Shown: one piece after another, positions 44,586 to 52,458 of the stretch
Layout of the letters: every line of letters begins with the position of its first letter
Position numbering within the stretch: position 1 is the stretch's first letter
Origin: DAIRGB01 sp036794765
GTDB taxonomy: Bacteria > Patescibacteriota > JAHJAL01
NCBI GenBank assembly: GCA_036794765.1
Contig: DAIRGB010000001.1
Span: 1 to 64,000 of the forward strand
Length of the DNA stretch: 64,000 bases
Direction of reading: 5' to 3'
Notes under the pieces: generated by a model
What the model saw: the letters and a program-made list of their open reading frames with translations, nothing else
Database searches by the model: none
Told to the model about the DNA's origin: nothing
Made by a program: the position numbers and the translations under genes

Positions 44586-44660
44586 GGAGCCGTAGTTCAG
44601 TTTGGTTAGAACGCAGCCCTGTCACGGCTGAGGTCGCGGGTTCGAGCCCCGTCGGCTCCG
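44586..44660 (+). tRNA. tRNA-Asp (anticodon GTC)
   Basis: Cloverleaf with acceptor GGAGCCG/CGGCTCC and discriminator G. The anticodon stem CAGCC/GGCTG has loop CTGTCAC, giving GTC. The T arm has GGGTTCGAGCCCC. No CCA is encoded. Confidence 0.95.
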
Positions 44661-44667
44661 CTTCGTT

Positions 44668-44698
44668 TTGAGAGGAAAACCAATGGTTTTCCTCTCAA
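44668..44698. repeat. 14-bp perfect hairpin after tRNA-Asp
   Basis: TTGAGAGGAAAACC and GGTTTTCCTCTCAA flank AAT, 7 bases after tRNA-Asp. There is no T run, so it is a processing hairpin or an imperfect terminator. The rest of the gap to 44786 shows no gene. Confidence 0.6.
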
Positions 44699-44786
44699 CG
44701 TTTCACTGCTCTCCTTTCCTTTTCAAGGAACCAAAAATCCCGAAATGAATTCGTTGATTTTTGATAATAGATAATAAGCAGAATAT

Positions 44787-44812
44787 AAAAAACCGAGTGA
44801 TCGGTTTTTTTT
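44787..44812. terminator. bidirectional terminator, twin copy 1
   Basis: AAAAAACCGA pairs with TCGGTTTTTT around a GTGA loop, followed by more T. The 24-base stem-loop is identical to the one at 45705. Confidence 0.75.
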
Positions 44813-44849
44813 GATGGGGAGAACTGGTAAGATGAGGGTTTTGGGCATG

Positions 44850-44873
44850 AAAAAAGGGAGTTTCTTGCTCCCT
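44850..44873 (-). terminator. terminator of the 44889-45538 operon
   Basis: Read on the minus strand, AGGGAG pairs with CTCCCT around a 7-base loop and is followed by a T6 run. It lies 16 bases beyond the stop of the small membrane protein gene. Confidence 0.75.
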
Positions 44874-44888
44874 ATTGTTTATAGCGGC

Positions 44889-45077
44889 TTATTTATATCT
44901 GTTTTTGTATGCCCAGTGAAGGGCATTTGCAATTAACATTGCAAAAAAGTAAGCAATGCAAATTATTGATCCTGGCGGATAAAATTTTAGACAAAATATA
45001 AAAGTAATTGCCATAATTGTTCCACCAAAAATTGGTGCCCATTTGTTTAAAAATTTATCTTCTCTAGACAGTTTCAT
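44889..45077 (-). CDS. small membrane protein, two helices
   Basis: 62 residues with a charged N-terminus (MKLSREDKFLNKW) and two hydrophobic segments (about 14-32 and 36-55). The start overlaps the upstream gene's stop by 4 bases (ATGA), so translation is coupled. With its partner it forms a two-gene operon with its own promoter and terminator. It could be a small effector, toxin-like or holin-like protein, but no motif supports a choice. Confidence 0.65.
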   Translation of the reverse strand: MKLSREDKFLNKWAPIFGGTIMAITFIFCLKFYPPGSIICIAYFFAMLIANALHWAYKNRYK

Positions 45078-45538
45078 TTTTTTTCTCCCTTCTTTTTTAT
45101 TTTCTGGATTGTTCTTTTGTGTTCGGGGGTGAATTTGTATCCCCCGATTTTTAATTCATCAAGTATCTGTTCAAAGGTCTGAATATTAATTTTTTGTAAT
45201 TTTACAAAAGAATGTAATCTTTCAAGATCCAGTTTCATTTCTTCGCTGTCGTGATTGGCAAAAATTTTTTCGCAGCAGTCATCGAATATTTCCTGAAAAT
45301 TGACAATTTTTAATTTTGCAATTTTTTTGAGGTATTTTCCCTCAATGATGTTATTTCTCAAAATGCAACAGAAATAGTTTTTAAGATTAAGTCCTGGAGG
45401 TATTTCGTAAATTTCCTGAATGACTTTTTTCTGAATGTTGTTGTCAAAATTCAAGAAGTTTTCTAGATCGTCTGCAAAATCTAGCCAAGGTTCATCTTTT
45501 TCCATGGCTTTTAGGAGTTTTTTCGTTTCTTCTAACAT
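45074..45538 (-). CDS. hypothetical acidic helical protein
   Basis: 154 residues, helical and charged, with two adjacent cysteines (CC) in the middle. No family is recognised. ATG 45538 is preferred to GTG 45547 because AGAGAG lies about 8 bases before the ATG. It is expressed from a TTGACA promoter through a 94-base structured leader. It is coupled to the small membrane protein downstream. A soluble protein plus a two-helix membrane protein resembles toxin-antitoxin or regulator-effector pairs, but only by architecture. Confidence 0.65.
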   Translation of the reverse strand: MLEETKKLLKAMEKDEPWLDFADDLENFLNFDNNIQKKVIQEIYEIPPGLNLKNYFCCILRNNIIEGKYLKKIAKLKIVNFQEIFDDCCEKIFANHDSEEMKLDLERLHSFVKLQKINIQTFEQILDELKIGGYKFTPEHKRTIQKIKKKGEKK

Positions 45539-45568
45539 TTTTTTCACTCTCTTTCTTTTTAAAATTCA

Positions 45569-45631
45569 TTCTTTAAGACCCAAGAACCAAAGCCCTTTCT
45601 TGCTTTGGTACGATATTTTGGACTTAAAGAA
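45569..45631 (-). promoter_or_regulatory. structured 5' leader hairpin
   Basis: The region 45569-45580 pairs with 45620-45631 (12 positions, one A-A mismatch). An inner CCAAAGC/GCTTTGG hairpin lies at 45587-45607. The predicted transcript start (about 45632) is exactly at the base of the stem, so the RNA begins with this fold. Confidence 0.55.
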
Positions 45632-45638
45632 CAATAAC

Positions 45639-45667
45639 TTTGTAGCATATATATATATTGTTGTCAA
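45639..45667 (-). promoter_or_regulatory. promoter, TTGACA / TACAAA (minus strand)
   Basis: A perfect -35 TTGACA (45662-45667 complement), a 17-base spacer and TACAAA (45639-45644 complement). It drives the two-gene operon ending at 44889. Confidence 0.6.
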
Positions 45668-45704
45668 TCTTGTACTGGTGGTATTTTTTGAAATAATTAT
45701 TATA

Positions 45705-45728
45705 AAAAAACCGAGTGATCGGTTTTTT
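45705..45728. terminator. bidirectional terminator, twin copy 2
   Basis: The 24-base stem-loop is identical to that at 44787, with a 10-bp stem and GTGA loop. It lies upstream of the minus-strand operon. From 45729 to the promoter at 46024 I see only AT-rich DNA without a gene. Confidence 0.7.
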
Positions 45729-46023
45729 AGTTTGATTTTTGTGTTATTTTTGTTGTTTGTATGAATTTTTCATGATGGAATGATAATTACAATGATTTTT
45801 AGAACTTTTTCAGCATTATTTTGGAAATATTTTATTATTGCTAGACGCTTGTTAATGATTTCTAGTATAAATCGCATGCGACCCAGAATGGACAGTATAT
45901 GATATTTGTTTCTCTTTTAGTGTTCCAAAATTTTTTAAGATATTCTTTGCCAAGATCTTTATATTTATTGTATTATCATTATTGTTGTATTCTACCATTT
46001 CAAATTAATATTTTGACTATATC

Positions 46024-46052
46024 TTGACAATATTAATTAATAGTGTTATAGA
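46024..46052 (+). promoter_or_regulatory. promoter, TTGACA / TATAGA
   Basis: TTGACA (46024-46029), a 17-base spacer and TATAGA (46047-46052), 30 bases before ATG 46083. Confidence 0.75.
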
Positions 46053-46082
46053 TTTAGTATTATATCTTTTATCATTTTTTGT

Positions 46083-47159
46083 ATGGAAAAATTTTTCAAA
46101 GAGGAAAAAAACGAAATAGTAAGTAATGGAGAAAATAGGAATAGTCATTTTAAAGAAGGAATAACTAAAGCTTATAAATATATTAGTATGCTTGATGACG
46201 ATATAGTTAATAAAGAAATAGTTAATGGGGAGGAGGATATTGCTTTGTTGTATTCAAGGTATTATAAAGCATCAAAACAAATAGCCATTGATTTAGGTGT
46301 AGAAAATGAATTTGGAATTGATGCCTTAACTGATTTGCTTGTTAGTGGAGAATATAAAAAATATCAAACAGATATAATATTTCTGACGGTATTATTTTTT
46401 AGAATAAAGAATATTAAGTTGAAAATTATTACTGAGAACAGAAAGAAAAGTTATTTTTATATGGACGAACAAAAGAAAGACGGTACTCCCTTTATCGAAA
46501 CAATTCCTGATAAAAATAATGATATTGATAAGGTGATTTTCAAAGAATATTTTTGTTGGTTAACAAATCAAATAAATGAAAAATATGGAGATAAAATAAA
46601 TGCTTTAGAAAAAGATTTTTTGTCGTTTTTTGCGGAGGGGGATGATGTTAAAGAGATTAGAAAGAGGTTAATAGAAAAAGGGTATACCCAGCCATGGACT
46701 TCACTTGGTTTAAAAGGTTTTAAAGAAAAATTATTGAAATGGGGATTGATTGATGACCCTAATTTTAAGAGAATAGAATGGAAAAAGAATAATGTTTCAA
46801 ATAGGGATGTGTTAGAAATTTATCTTAAAGAGTCAAGATATTCTTTTTCTGAGTATGAAGGTCGGTTAGTCGATGTATTTCTAAAAAATGGGAAAATTGA
46901 TTTTAGCAGTGATTTTTTGGATGTAGATTTAACAAGTCTGGCTCAGAGTTTAAAAAAGAGATTAAGAGCTCATATGGCTAAGAGAGGTTTAAATTGTAGA
47001 GATTTTTTTGATTTTCTTAATAAGGTATCTATAGATGCAAAAAAAAGAAATATTGATTCAATTGAACCTGAGAGATTTGAACCGGAGTTGGTAAATTTTG
47101 AGAATGATTTGAGGCCATCTTGTTATAGGGGTGGAAATATTGAGGATTGGATGCTTTGA
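46083..47159 (+). CDS. hypothetical protein in an accessory stretch
   Basis: A 358-residue soluble protein, very rich in Lys, Ile, Asn and Glu, with ATA and AAA codons used more than in neighbouring housekeeping genes. It is mostly helical, with two similar hydrophobic/charged helical regions around residues 155-240 and 245-320. No catalytic motif was recognised. It has its own strong promoter and a perfect terminator, so it is an autonomous cistron. The base composition and isolation suggest lateral acquisition; this is inference. Confidence 0.75.
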   Translation: MEKFFKEEKNEIVSNGENRNSHFKEGITKAYKYISMLDDDIVNKEIVNGEEDIALLYSRYYKASKQIAIDLGVENEFGIDALTDLLVSGEYKKYQTDIIFLTVLFFRIKNIKLKIITENRKKSYFYMDEQKKDGTPFIETIPDKNNDIDKVIFKEYFCWLTNQINEKYGDKINALEKDFLSFFAEGDDVKEIRKRLIEKGYTQPWTSLGLKGFKEKLLKWGLIDDPNFKRIEWKKNNVSNRDVLEIYLKESRYSFSEYEGRLVDVFLKNGKIDFSSDFLDVDLTSLAQSLKKRLRAHMAKRGLNCRDFFDFLNKVSIDAKKRNIDSIEPERFEPELVNFENDLRPSCYRGGNIEDWML

Positions 47160-47182
47160 TATTGTATTTTTTGAATTAATAG

Positions 47183-47215
47183 ACTCTATATCAAAACTTT
47201 GATATAGAGTTTTTC
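47183..47215 (+). terminator. rho-independent terminator
   Basis: ACTCTATATCAAA (47183-47195) and TTTGATATAGAGT (47198-47210) form a perfect 13-bp stem with a T run after it. It ends the gene at 47159. Confidence 0.9.
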
Positions 47216-47278
47216 TTTAAGTATTATCAGGTTTTGTTTTATACTGGGAAGTAGTTTAATTATTTTATTTTTTTCTAT

Positions 47279-48556
47279 ATGAAGATTGATTACAAATTGA
47301 CGAAGTTGAAAAATGGGATGCGGGTGTTGTTGGTTCCAAATAAACATGTGGAGTCGGTGAATGTTTCGATTTTTTTCCGGGTTGGTTCTCGATGCGAGGA
47401 TGAGAATATTGCCGGGATTTCGCATTTTTTGGAACATATGTTTTTTAAGGGAACCAAAAAAAGACCGAAGGCAAAATTTATTTCGGAGGCGATTGATAGT
47501 GTGGGTGGGGAGATGAATGCGTTTACGAGTTATGAGTATACCGGGTATTGGATAAAAGTGGCCAAACAACATACTGATTTGGCGATTGATGTTTTGTCGG
47601 ATATGATTATTGATTCCAAATTTTTGCAAAAGGAATTGGATCGGGAACGAAATGTTATTAAAGAAGAAATGAAGATGTATGAGGATAATCCGGATTATTA
47701 TATCTGGCGGGTGTGGAACAAGGTGTTGTATGGGGAGCAGGGGTTGGGACGGGAAATTGCCGGGACACGGGAGGCTTTGGACAATATTAATCATCCGGAG
47801 ATGATTGAATATCGAAACAATTATTATTCGGTAGCCAATGGGTTGTTGGTAGTGGTGGGAAACTTTGTGGAAACTTCTTTGATGACGACTTTGAATAAAT
47901 ATTGGAATAAAGTCAGTAAGGGCATGAGATCGGAGTATCAATTGGCAAGTGACTGTCAGCCAAAACCGCAGGTTGAATTGTTGACCAAAGATATTCAGCA
48001 GGCCAATATGTGCGTTGGAGTGAGGTCATATCGTTCTTTTCATCCTGATCACTTTGTAGTCAATTTGATTTCGGTGATTTTGGGACGAGGGATGAGTTCA
48101 CGATTATTTTTGCGGGTGCGAGAAAAACATGGGTTAGTTTATACGATTCGGGCCATGGCGGACAATTATGTCGATGTGGGAAATTTGGTTGTAAAAACCG
48201 GTTGTGATGCCAACAAAGCCGAACAGGCCTTGAAGATGATTTTGGAGGAGTTCAAAAAATTGACCAAGGAAAAAGTTTTGAAAAAAGAATTGGATAAAGC
48301 CAAAGAGTATTGGAAAGGGACTTTGATTTTGTCTTTGGAGGATTTGGAGAGTGTTGGTGGTATGGTAGGGATGCAGGAATTGTTGTTTGATAAAGTGGTT
48401 ACTCCGGATCAGATGATCAAGGCGATTGATAAAGTGACGGCGGAAGATATTATGAGAGTGGCAAAGGATATGTTTAAACCGGAAAAATTGAATCTGGCGG
48501 TGATCGGTCCTTTTAAAAATAGCAAGAAATTTCAGACGATTGTTTCTAATTTTTAG
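47279..48556 (+). CDS. M16 family zinc metallopeptidase
   Basis: 425 residues. The inverted zinc motif HxxEH is present as H49-F-L-E52-H53, with a downstream glutamate in the ELDRERNVIKEEMKMYED helix as third ligand. A second inactive-type M16 half follows (about 215-420, with GRGMSSRLFLRVREKHGLVY). It is PqqL/processing-peptidase-like. There is no signal peptide, so it is a cytoplasmic peptide-degrading or processing enzyme. The large minus-strand frame inside it (47186-47941) is a shadow. Confidence 0.93.
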   Translation: MKIDYKLTKLKNGMRVLLVPNKHVESVNVSIFFRVGSRCEDENIAGISHFLEHMFFKGTKKRPKAKFISEAIDSVGGEMNAFTSYEYTGYWIKVAKQHTDLAIDVLSDMIIDSKFLQKELDRERNVIKEEMKMYEDNPDYYIWRVWNKVLYGEQGLGREIAGTREALDNINHPEMIEYRNNYYSVANGLLVVVGNFVETSLMTTLNKYWNKVSKGMRSEYQLASDCQPKPQVELLTKDIQQANMCVGVRSYRSFHPDHFVVNLISVILGRGMSSRLFLRVREKHGLVYTIRAMADNYVDVGNLVVKTGCDANKAEQALKMILEEFKKLTKEKVLKKELDKAKEYWKGTLILSLEDLESVGGMVGMQELLFDKVVTPDQMIKAIDKVTAEDIMRVAKDMFKPEKLNLAVIGPFKNSKKFQTIVSNF

Positions 48557-48574
48557 GTAGTGTTTGTATTTATC

Positions 48575-48691
48575 GTGGAATATCCGTATAACTTTTTTTC
48601 TTTTTTTAAGACTCAGACATTTTTTCTAATGATTTTGACTATTGAACTCAAACAAGTTAAAAAAAGAAAAAAAGTTATACGGATATTTCAC
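48575..48691. repeat. long hairpin element, copy B
   Basis: A 35-bp inverted repeat (48575-48609 against 48657-48691; one position is a GT-compatible mismatch) flanks a 47-base core beginning GACTCAGACA and ending CTCAAACAAG. Core and inner arms match copy A (17135), while the outer arms differ from copy A but still pair with each other. Confidence 0.85.
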
Positions 48692-48721
48692 TTGGTTAAA
48701 TTATATTTATAGGAGCGTAAT

Positions 48722-49216
48722 ATGATTGAGCGAACTTTGGTGGCTTTGAAGCCGGATGCTGTGCAACGGGGTTTGATTGGTGAAGTGATTCATCGATTTG
48801 AACGAGCCGGTTTAAAAATTGTGGCAATGAAGATGAAGTGGGTGGATGAGGAATTTGCCAAAAAACATTATACTGAGGACATTTCGATTAGGAGAGGGGA
48901 ACATGTTCGTCGTTATTTGGTGGAGTTTTTGTTGGTTGGACCGGTGGTGGCGATGGTTTTGGAGGGGGTGGATGCGATTGAAGTGGTGCGAAAGATGGTT
49001 GGTGGGACGGAACCAAAGATGGCGGTGCCGGGGACTATACGAGGTGATTTTTCGCATGTGAGTTATGACTATTGTGATTCCAAAGAAATGGTGGTAAAAA
49101 ATATCATTCATGCTTCTTCGGATGCTAAAGACGCTAAACATGAGATTGATTTGTGGTTTGACAAGAGCGAGATTCATGATTACAAATCAGTTCATGATCA
49201 GCATATTTTTGATTGA
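48722..49216 (+). CDS. ndk: nucleoside diphosphate kinase
   Basis: 164 residues. It moves the gamma phosphate between nucleoside tri- and diphosphates. The N-terminus ERTLVALKPDAVQRGLIGEV, the PGTIRGDF loop and the catalytic histidine in NIIHASSDAKDAKHEI are conserved. It is longer than the usual 130-150 residues because of an insertion before the catalytic histidine (HVSYDYCDSKEMVV) and a C-terminal tail. TAGGAG precedes ATG 48722. Confidence 0.95.
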   Translation: MIERTLVALKPDAVQRGLIGEVIHRFERAGLKIVAMKMKWVDEEFAKKHYTEDISIRRGEHVRRYLVEFLLVGPVVAMVLEGVDAIEVVRKMVGGTEPKMAVPGTIRGDFSHVSYDYCDSKEMVVKNIIHASSDAKDAKHEIDLWFDKSEIHDYKSVHDQHIFD

Positions 49217-49234
49217 CAAGTTTGTTTGTTGATT

Positions 49235-49266
49235 AAAAAAACCACTGATTTGACAGTGGTTTTTTT
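49235..49266. terminator. bidirectional terminator
   Basis: AAAACCACTG and CAGTGGTTTT flank ATTTGA with A7 on the left and T7 on the right. It serves both ndk (plus) and the lipoprotein gene (minus). Confidence 0.85.
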
Positions 49267-49296
49267 AATAATTTGTTATTTTTATTAAATGGGTTG

Positions 49297-50082
49297 TTAT
49301 TTTATTTCGAAGAGAACTGTACTTTTAAGTTTGGTTTGATTGAGGTAAATGTCGGCGCGATAATTACCTTTGGGCCAGTTGCCATCAGGTGTTAAGAAAG
49401 TTTGGTTGTGTTGTTTGTCCAAAGTAAAGTGGGTTTTTTGGTTGGGGCCGACGGTGGTACTGGCATCATTTATTTTTTTGGTGTCTGTGGTGTACCACCA
49501 TTCCACTTTTAAATTCGAGTTTTTAGGTGCTTCGGGTGAAGTGGCAATCGTTAGAAATATTTCTTTACTGGTGGGAGAAAAGGTGTCAGTTTCGACGATT
49601 GGGTTGTGGGCGGAATCAATCTGACTGGCAGTTTTGACTGAACTAATCATGGCGTCCTGTTTGCCAGTGTCACCGATGGAAAATTTGTAGGTAGCATAGG
49701 TTTTTTGGTTGATAATGAAATCAATGCGGTATGAACCAATCTGCCAGTTATAACCAGGTCGTTTGCTTTGAAAACCGATGGTGCCGCTGAGATTGGTGTT
49801 GATGGTATTGGAGTTGACAGGGACGTCTTCGCCGTTGCCTGTATAATTCCAGATGATTTGAATACTGGTGGGATTTTTCGTATCGGGATTGGTAAAACTA
49901 GCTTGGCCGTAGATGATAGCCGTATTTGCTTCAAAAACGGTTTGCGGATTGGTAATGAGAGAAGTTTTTTTATCTTTTTGATCGCCTAGTTTGATGTCGC
50001 TAAACTTGTACTCGCCTTGGCAGGCGGGTAAAATAAGGATGAAAATAAAAAGTGATAGGATTAGAATTGTTTTTTTGATCAT
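49297..50082 (-). CDS. putative lipoprotein, two beta-domain repeats
   Basis: 261 residues. The signal peptide ends in a lipobox LPAC with the lipidated cysteine at position 21. The mature part has two similar beta-rich halves: about 45-130 and 150-260 both contain an IxxxWxYT/VEWWYTxD-like strand and end near GxYRxDxxxNxxxxxTxxFxI. This suggests a duplicated Ig-like or solute-contacting domain. Function unknown. It is divergent from the WecA-like gene with 37 bases between. Confidence 0.78.
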   Translation of the reverse strand: MIKKTILILSLFIFILILPACQGEYKFSDIKLGDQKDKKTSLITNPQTVFEANTAIIYGQASFTNPDTKNPTSIQIIWNYTGNGEDVPVNSNTINTNLSGTIGFQSKRPGYNWQIGSYRIDFIINQKTYATYKFSIGDTGKQDAMISSVKTASQIDSAHNPIVETDTFSPTSKEIFLTIATSPEAPKNSNLKVEWWYTTDTKKINDASTTVGPNQKTHFTLDKQHNQTFLTPDGNWPKGNYRADIYLNQTKLKSTVLFEIK

Positions 50083-50119
50083 ATTTTATATTTAGATTAT
50101 TTTAGTTAAATTATATCAT

Positions 50120-51166
50120 ATGAATTATTGGTTGATTTTTCTGGTTGGTTTAGTGATGTCTTTGACGATAACGCCAATATTTCGTTGGTTGGCTTATAGA
50201 TTCGGGATTGTGGATAAACCTGACAACAAAAGAAAACTTCACGCCAGAAGTGTAGCCTACCTTGGTGGCTTGGCTTTGTTTGTGGTTTTTTTGATCGAAA
50301 TGTTTTTGTTTGTTGAATTAACAAGTAATATTTTGATGATGATTGGTGGTTTGATTTTGGTGGTTTTGATTGGCTTGGTTGATGATATTTACAAGTTGAA
50401 GCCTTGGCAAAAGTTTTTGGGTCATTTATTTGTTGGTTTTTTGTTGGTGATTGGTGGAATCGGTATTCAATCTTTTCCTTTGCCTGATGGTGGCTATATC
50501 GGTTTAAATCAGTGGTTGGTGGAATTTTCTATTGGTGGAATATTGATAAAGTTTGCATTATTGTCGGGGGTATTTACGTTATTGTGGACGGTATTTTTGA
50601 TAAATTCGGTGAATTTTTTGGATGGGTTGGATGGGTTGGCGGGAGGTATTTCTTTGATTGCATTTTTAATTATTTTTTCCTTGAGCTTATCCAAATACGT
50701 TAATCAATCTGATATTGCGGTTATTTCTGTGATTATGGTTGCGGCCTTGTTGGGATTTTTACCGTACAATTTACCATCTGCCAGTATATTTTTGGGTGAT
50801 GCTGGTTCGATGATGCTTGGTTATCTTTTGGCTGTTTTATCGATCTTGTCTGGTGGAAAGGTGGCAACTTTAGTCTTGGTTTTAGGTGTGGTTATTTTAG
50901 ATACTTTTTTAGTTGTAATTTCGAGAATTAGAAGTGGAAAAAAAATATGGTCGGCCGATCGCTTGCATATGCATCATCGTCTTTTAGACCGGGGAATAAA
51001 ACATTGGCAAATATTATTTGGATATTATGCAGTGTCATTGGTTCTTGGTTTATCAGCAGTACTAGTACCATCGAGCATTTTTAAGTTAGTGATTTGGTTT
51101 ATTTTTATTATTATTTTTTTTATTTTTTCTTATTTGTTGATGGCCACTAAGAAGGTAACAAAATAA
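50120..51166 (+). CDS. WecA/TagO-type polyprenyl-phosphate glycosyl-1-phosphate transferase
   Basis: 348 residues with about ten transmembrane helices. Conserved cytoplasmic loops are visible: DKPDNKRKLHARSVAYLGG, GLVDDIYKLKPWQK, NSVNFLDGLDGLAGG (catalytic aspartates), FLGDAGSMMLGY and DRLHMHHRLLDRG. The HMHHR ending is the WecA/TagO type rather than MraY. It would load a HexNAc-1-phosphate on undecaprenyl phosphate, a second possible glycan initiator besides the enzyme at 23421. Confidence 0.93.
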   Translation: MNYWLIFLVGLVMSLTITPIFRWLAYRFGIVDKPDNKRKLHARSVAYLGGLALFVVFLIEMFLFVELTSNILMMIGGLILVVLIGLVDDIYKLKPWQKFLGHLFVGFLLVIGGIGIQSFPLPDGGYIGLNQWLVEFSIGGILIKFALLSGVFTLLWTVFLINSVNFLDGLDGLAGGISLIAFLIIFSLSLSKYVNQSDIAVISVIMVAALLGFLPYNLPSASIFLGDAGSMMLGYLLAVLSILSGGKVATLVLVLGVVILDTFLVVISRIRSGKKIWSADRLHMHHRLLDRGIKHWQILFGYYAVSLVLGLSAVLVPSSIFKLVIWFIFIIIFFIFSYLLMATKKVTK

Positions 51167-51177
51167 GTTTGGTTATC

Positions 51178-51206
51178 TTGTCAATTTTTGCTGTTGATGA
51201 TATAAT
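51178..51206 (+). promoter_or_regulatory. promoter, TTGTCA / TATAAT
   Basis: TTGTCA (51178-51183), a 17-base spacer and a perfect TATAAT (51201-51206), 43 bases before the next ATG. Confidence 0.7.
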
Positions 51207-51248
51207 TATGGGTGTAAGTAATATTGATTATGAGAAAAAAAGAGGTAT

Positions 51249-51620
51249 ATGAATTACTTTGATCAAGATAAATTTAGAAATTTGGTGAGGGCTTTGCAGC
51301 AGATGGTTCGTTGTCCTCAGTGTGGCGGTGTTTTCAATGAACATGATGTGGAGTTGGTAGCTGGTATTGGCCAGGCATATTTTGTGAAGATGTCTTGTAG
51401 TAATTGCGGAATAAATGTTATGGCTTCTATGATGAATATGGACAAAAATATAACCAAAAATACTGCGGTTTCGCCTTTTTCTTCAAACGCCCAGAAAAAT
51501 CAATATCCGATAATCAAGGAAAACAAAATTCAAGAGGCTATTTCTGCCAATGAATTGATCGGTTTGCACGATTATTTGAAGGATTTTACAGGTGATTTTA
51601 AATCGGTTTTTGGTAAGTGA
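51249..51620 (+). CDS. zinc-ribbon protein, unknown
   Basis: 123 residues with a four-cysteine zinc ribbon near the N-terminus (RCPQCGG and SCSNCGI, about 23 residues apart). The C-terminal half is less ordered. No known family beyond the ribbon. Own promoter upstream. It could bind nucleic acid or a protein partner. Confidence 0.75.
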   Translation: MNYFDQDKFRNLVRALQQMVRCPQCGGVFNEHDVELVAGIGQAYFVKMSCSNCGINVMASMMNMDKNITKNTAVSPFSSNAQKNQYPIIKENKIQEAISANELIGLHDYLKDFTGDFKSVFGK

Positions 51621-51710
51621 GAGATTATAAATCTTGCTTTATCGAGTTGTATGGGTTAATTTATAAGAGACGAGTTTTATCGTCTCTATTTTTATTTATT
51701 GATAAGTGAC

Positions 51711-52391
51711 ATGGAAAAGATTGTATTAAAAGCTAAGTTGAGAGATATTGTTCAAGAAAAAGTAAAAAAGATCCGCCGGGATGGCTGGTTACCCTTGGTT
51801 GTGTATGGACAAAAAAAGGACAATATAAATTTGATGGTTAATTTCAATGAGTTTGTGAAAGTTTATCGGGCGGCTGGAAATAACACTATCGTTGAGTTGG
51901 ATGTGGAAGGAAGTGAAAAAGAAAACGTGTTATTGGTGGAAATTGATTATCACCCTTTGACGGATTTGCCGCGTCATGCTGATGCTTTACGAGTGAATAT
52001 GCTTGAGAAGATTAGTACTTCGGTGCCGATAAATTTTGTAGGTGTTGCTAAAGCGGTTAAGGATTTGGGCGGGACTTTTATTGCTAACATTAGTAGTTTT
52101 GACGTGACTTGTTTGCCGGCAGATTTACCCAAGGTTATCGATGTGGATATTTCTGCGTTAAATACTTTTGAAGATATGATATATGTTAAAGATGTGGTTA
52201 TATCTGATAAGGTCAAGATTGAAAGAGAATTGGATGATGTTGTAGCTAAAGTGGCGGAGCCAAGATCGGCAGAAGAATTGGCTGAATTGGATAAAGAAGT
52301 AGAAGAAAATGTGGATAAAGTAGAAGTGGAAAAGGCTAAGAAAGAAGGTGAAACTACTGAAGAAGGTGAAAAGAAAGAAGAAAAGAAATAA
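51711..52391 (+). CDS. rplY: 50S ribosomal protein L25 (TL5/Ctc family)
   Basis: 226 residues. The N-terminal 5S-rRNA-binding domain (LKAKLRDIVQEKVKKIRRDG, VVYGQKKDNINL) is followed by the Ctc/TL5 C-terminal beta domain (about 95-185) and a long acidic-lysine tail. ATG 51711 is preferred over the in-frame TTG at 51699. It binds the central protuberance 5S rRNA. A terminator and tRNA-Arg follow. Confidence 0.93.
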   Translation: MEKIVLKAKLRDIVQEKVKKIRRDGWLPLVVYGQKKDNINLMVNFNEFVKVYRAAGNNTIVELDVEGSEKENVLLVEIDYHPLTDLPRHADALRVNMLEKISTSVPINFVGVAKAVKDLGGTFIANISSFDVTCLPADLPKVIDVDISALNTFEDMIYVKDVVISDKVKIERELDDVVAKVAEPRSAEELAELDKEVEENVDKVEVEKAKKEGETTEEGEKKEEKK

Positions 52392-52415
52392 TTTTTTATT
52401 GAGAATTGCTATAAT

Positions 52416-52449
52416 AAAACAGGAACTTTATTCCTGTTTTATTTTTTTT
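52416..52449 (+). terminator. rho-independent terminator after rplY
   Basis: AAAACAGGAA and TTCCTGTTTT flank CTTTA, followed by a T-rich run. Confidence 0.85.
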
Positions 52450-52458
52450 ACAAACTAT

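Noticed and set aside
44668..44698. Classical terminator after tRNA-Asp
   Set aside because: The hairpin is perfect but is followed by CGTTTCAC and not by a T run, so it is listed as a hairpin only.
44586..47215. Integrated element at the tRNA-Asp 3' end
   Set aside because: No duplicate of the tRNA 3' end and no integrase gene were found downstream, so an att-bounded island is not supported.
47186..47941. 251-codon open frame on the minus strand
   Set aside because: It lies antisense to the clear M16 peptidase gene. Its residues (many His, Ile, Pro, Arg) are those expected from a shadow of the real frame.
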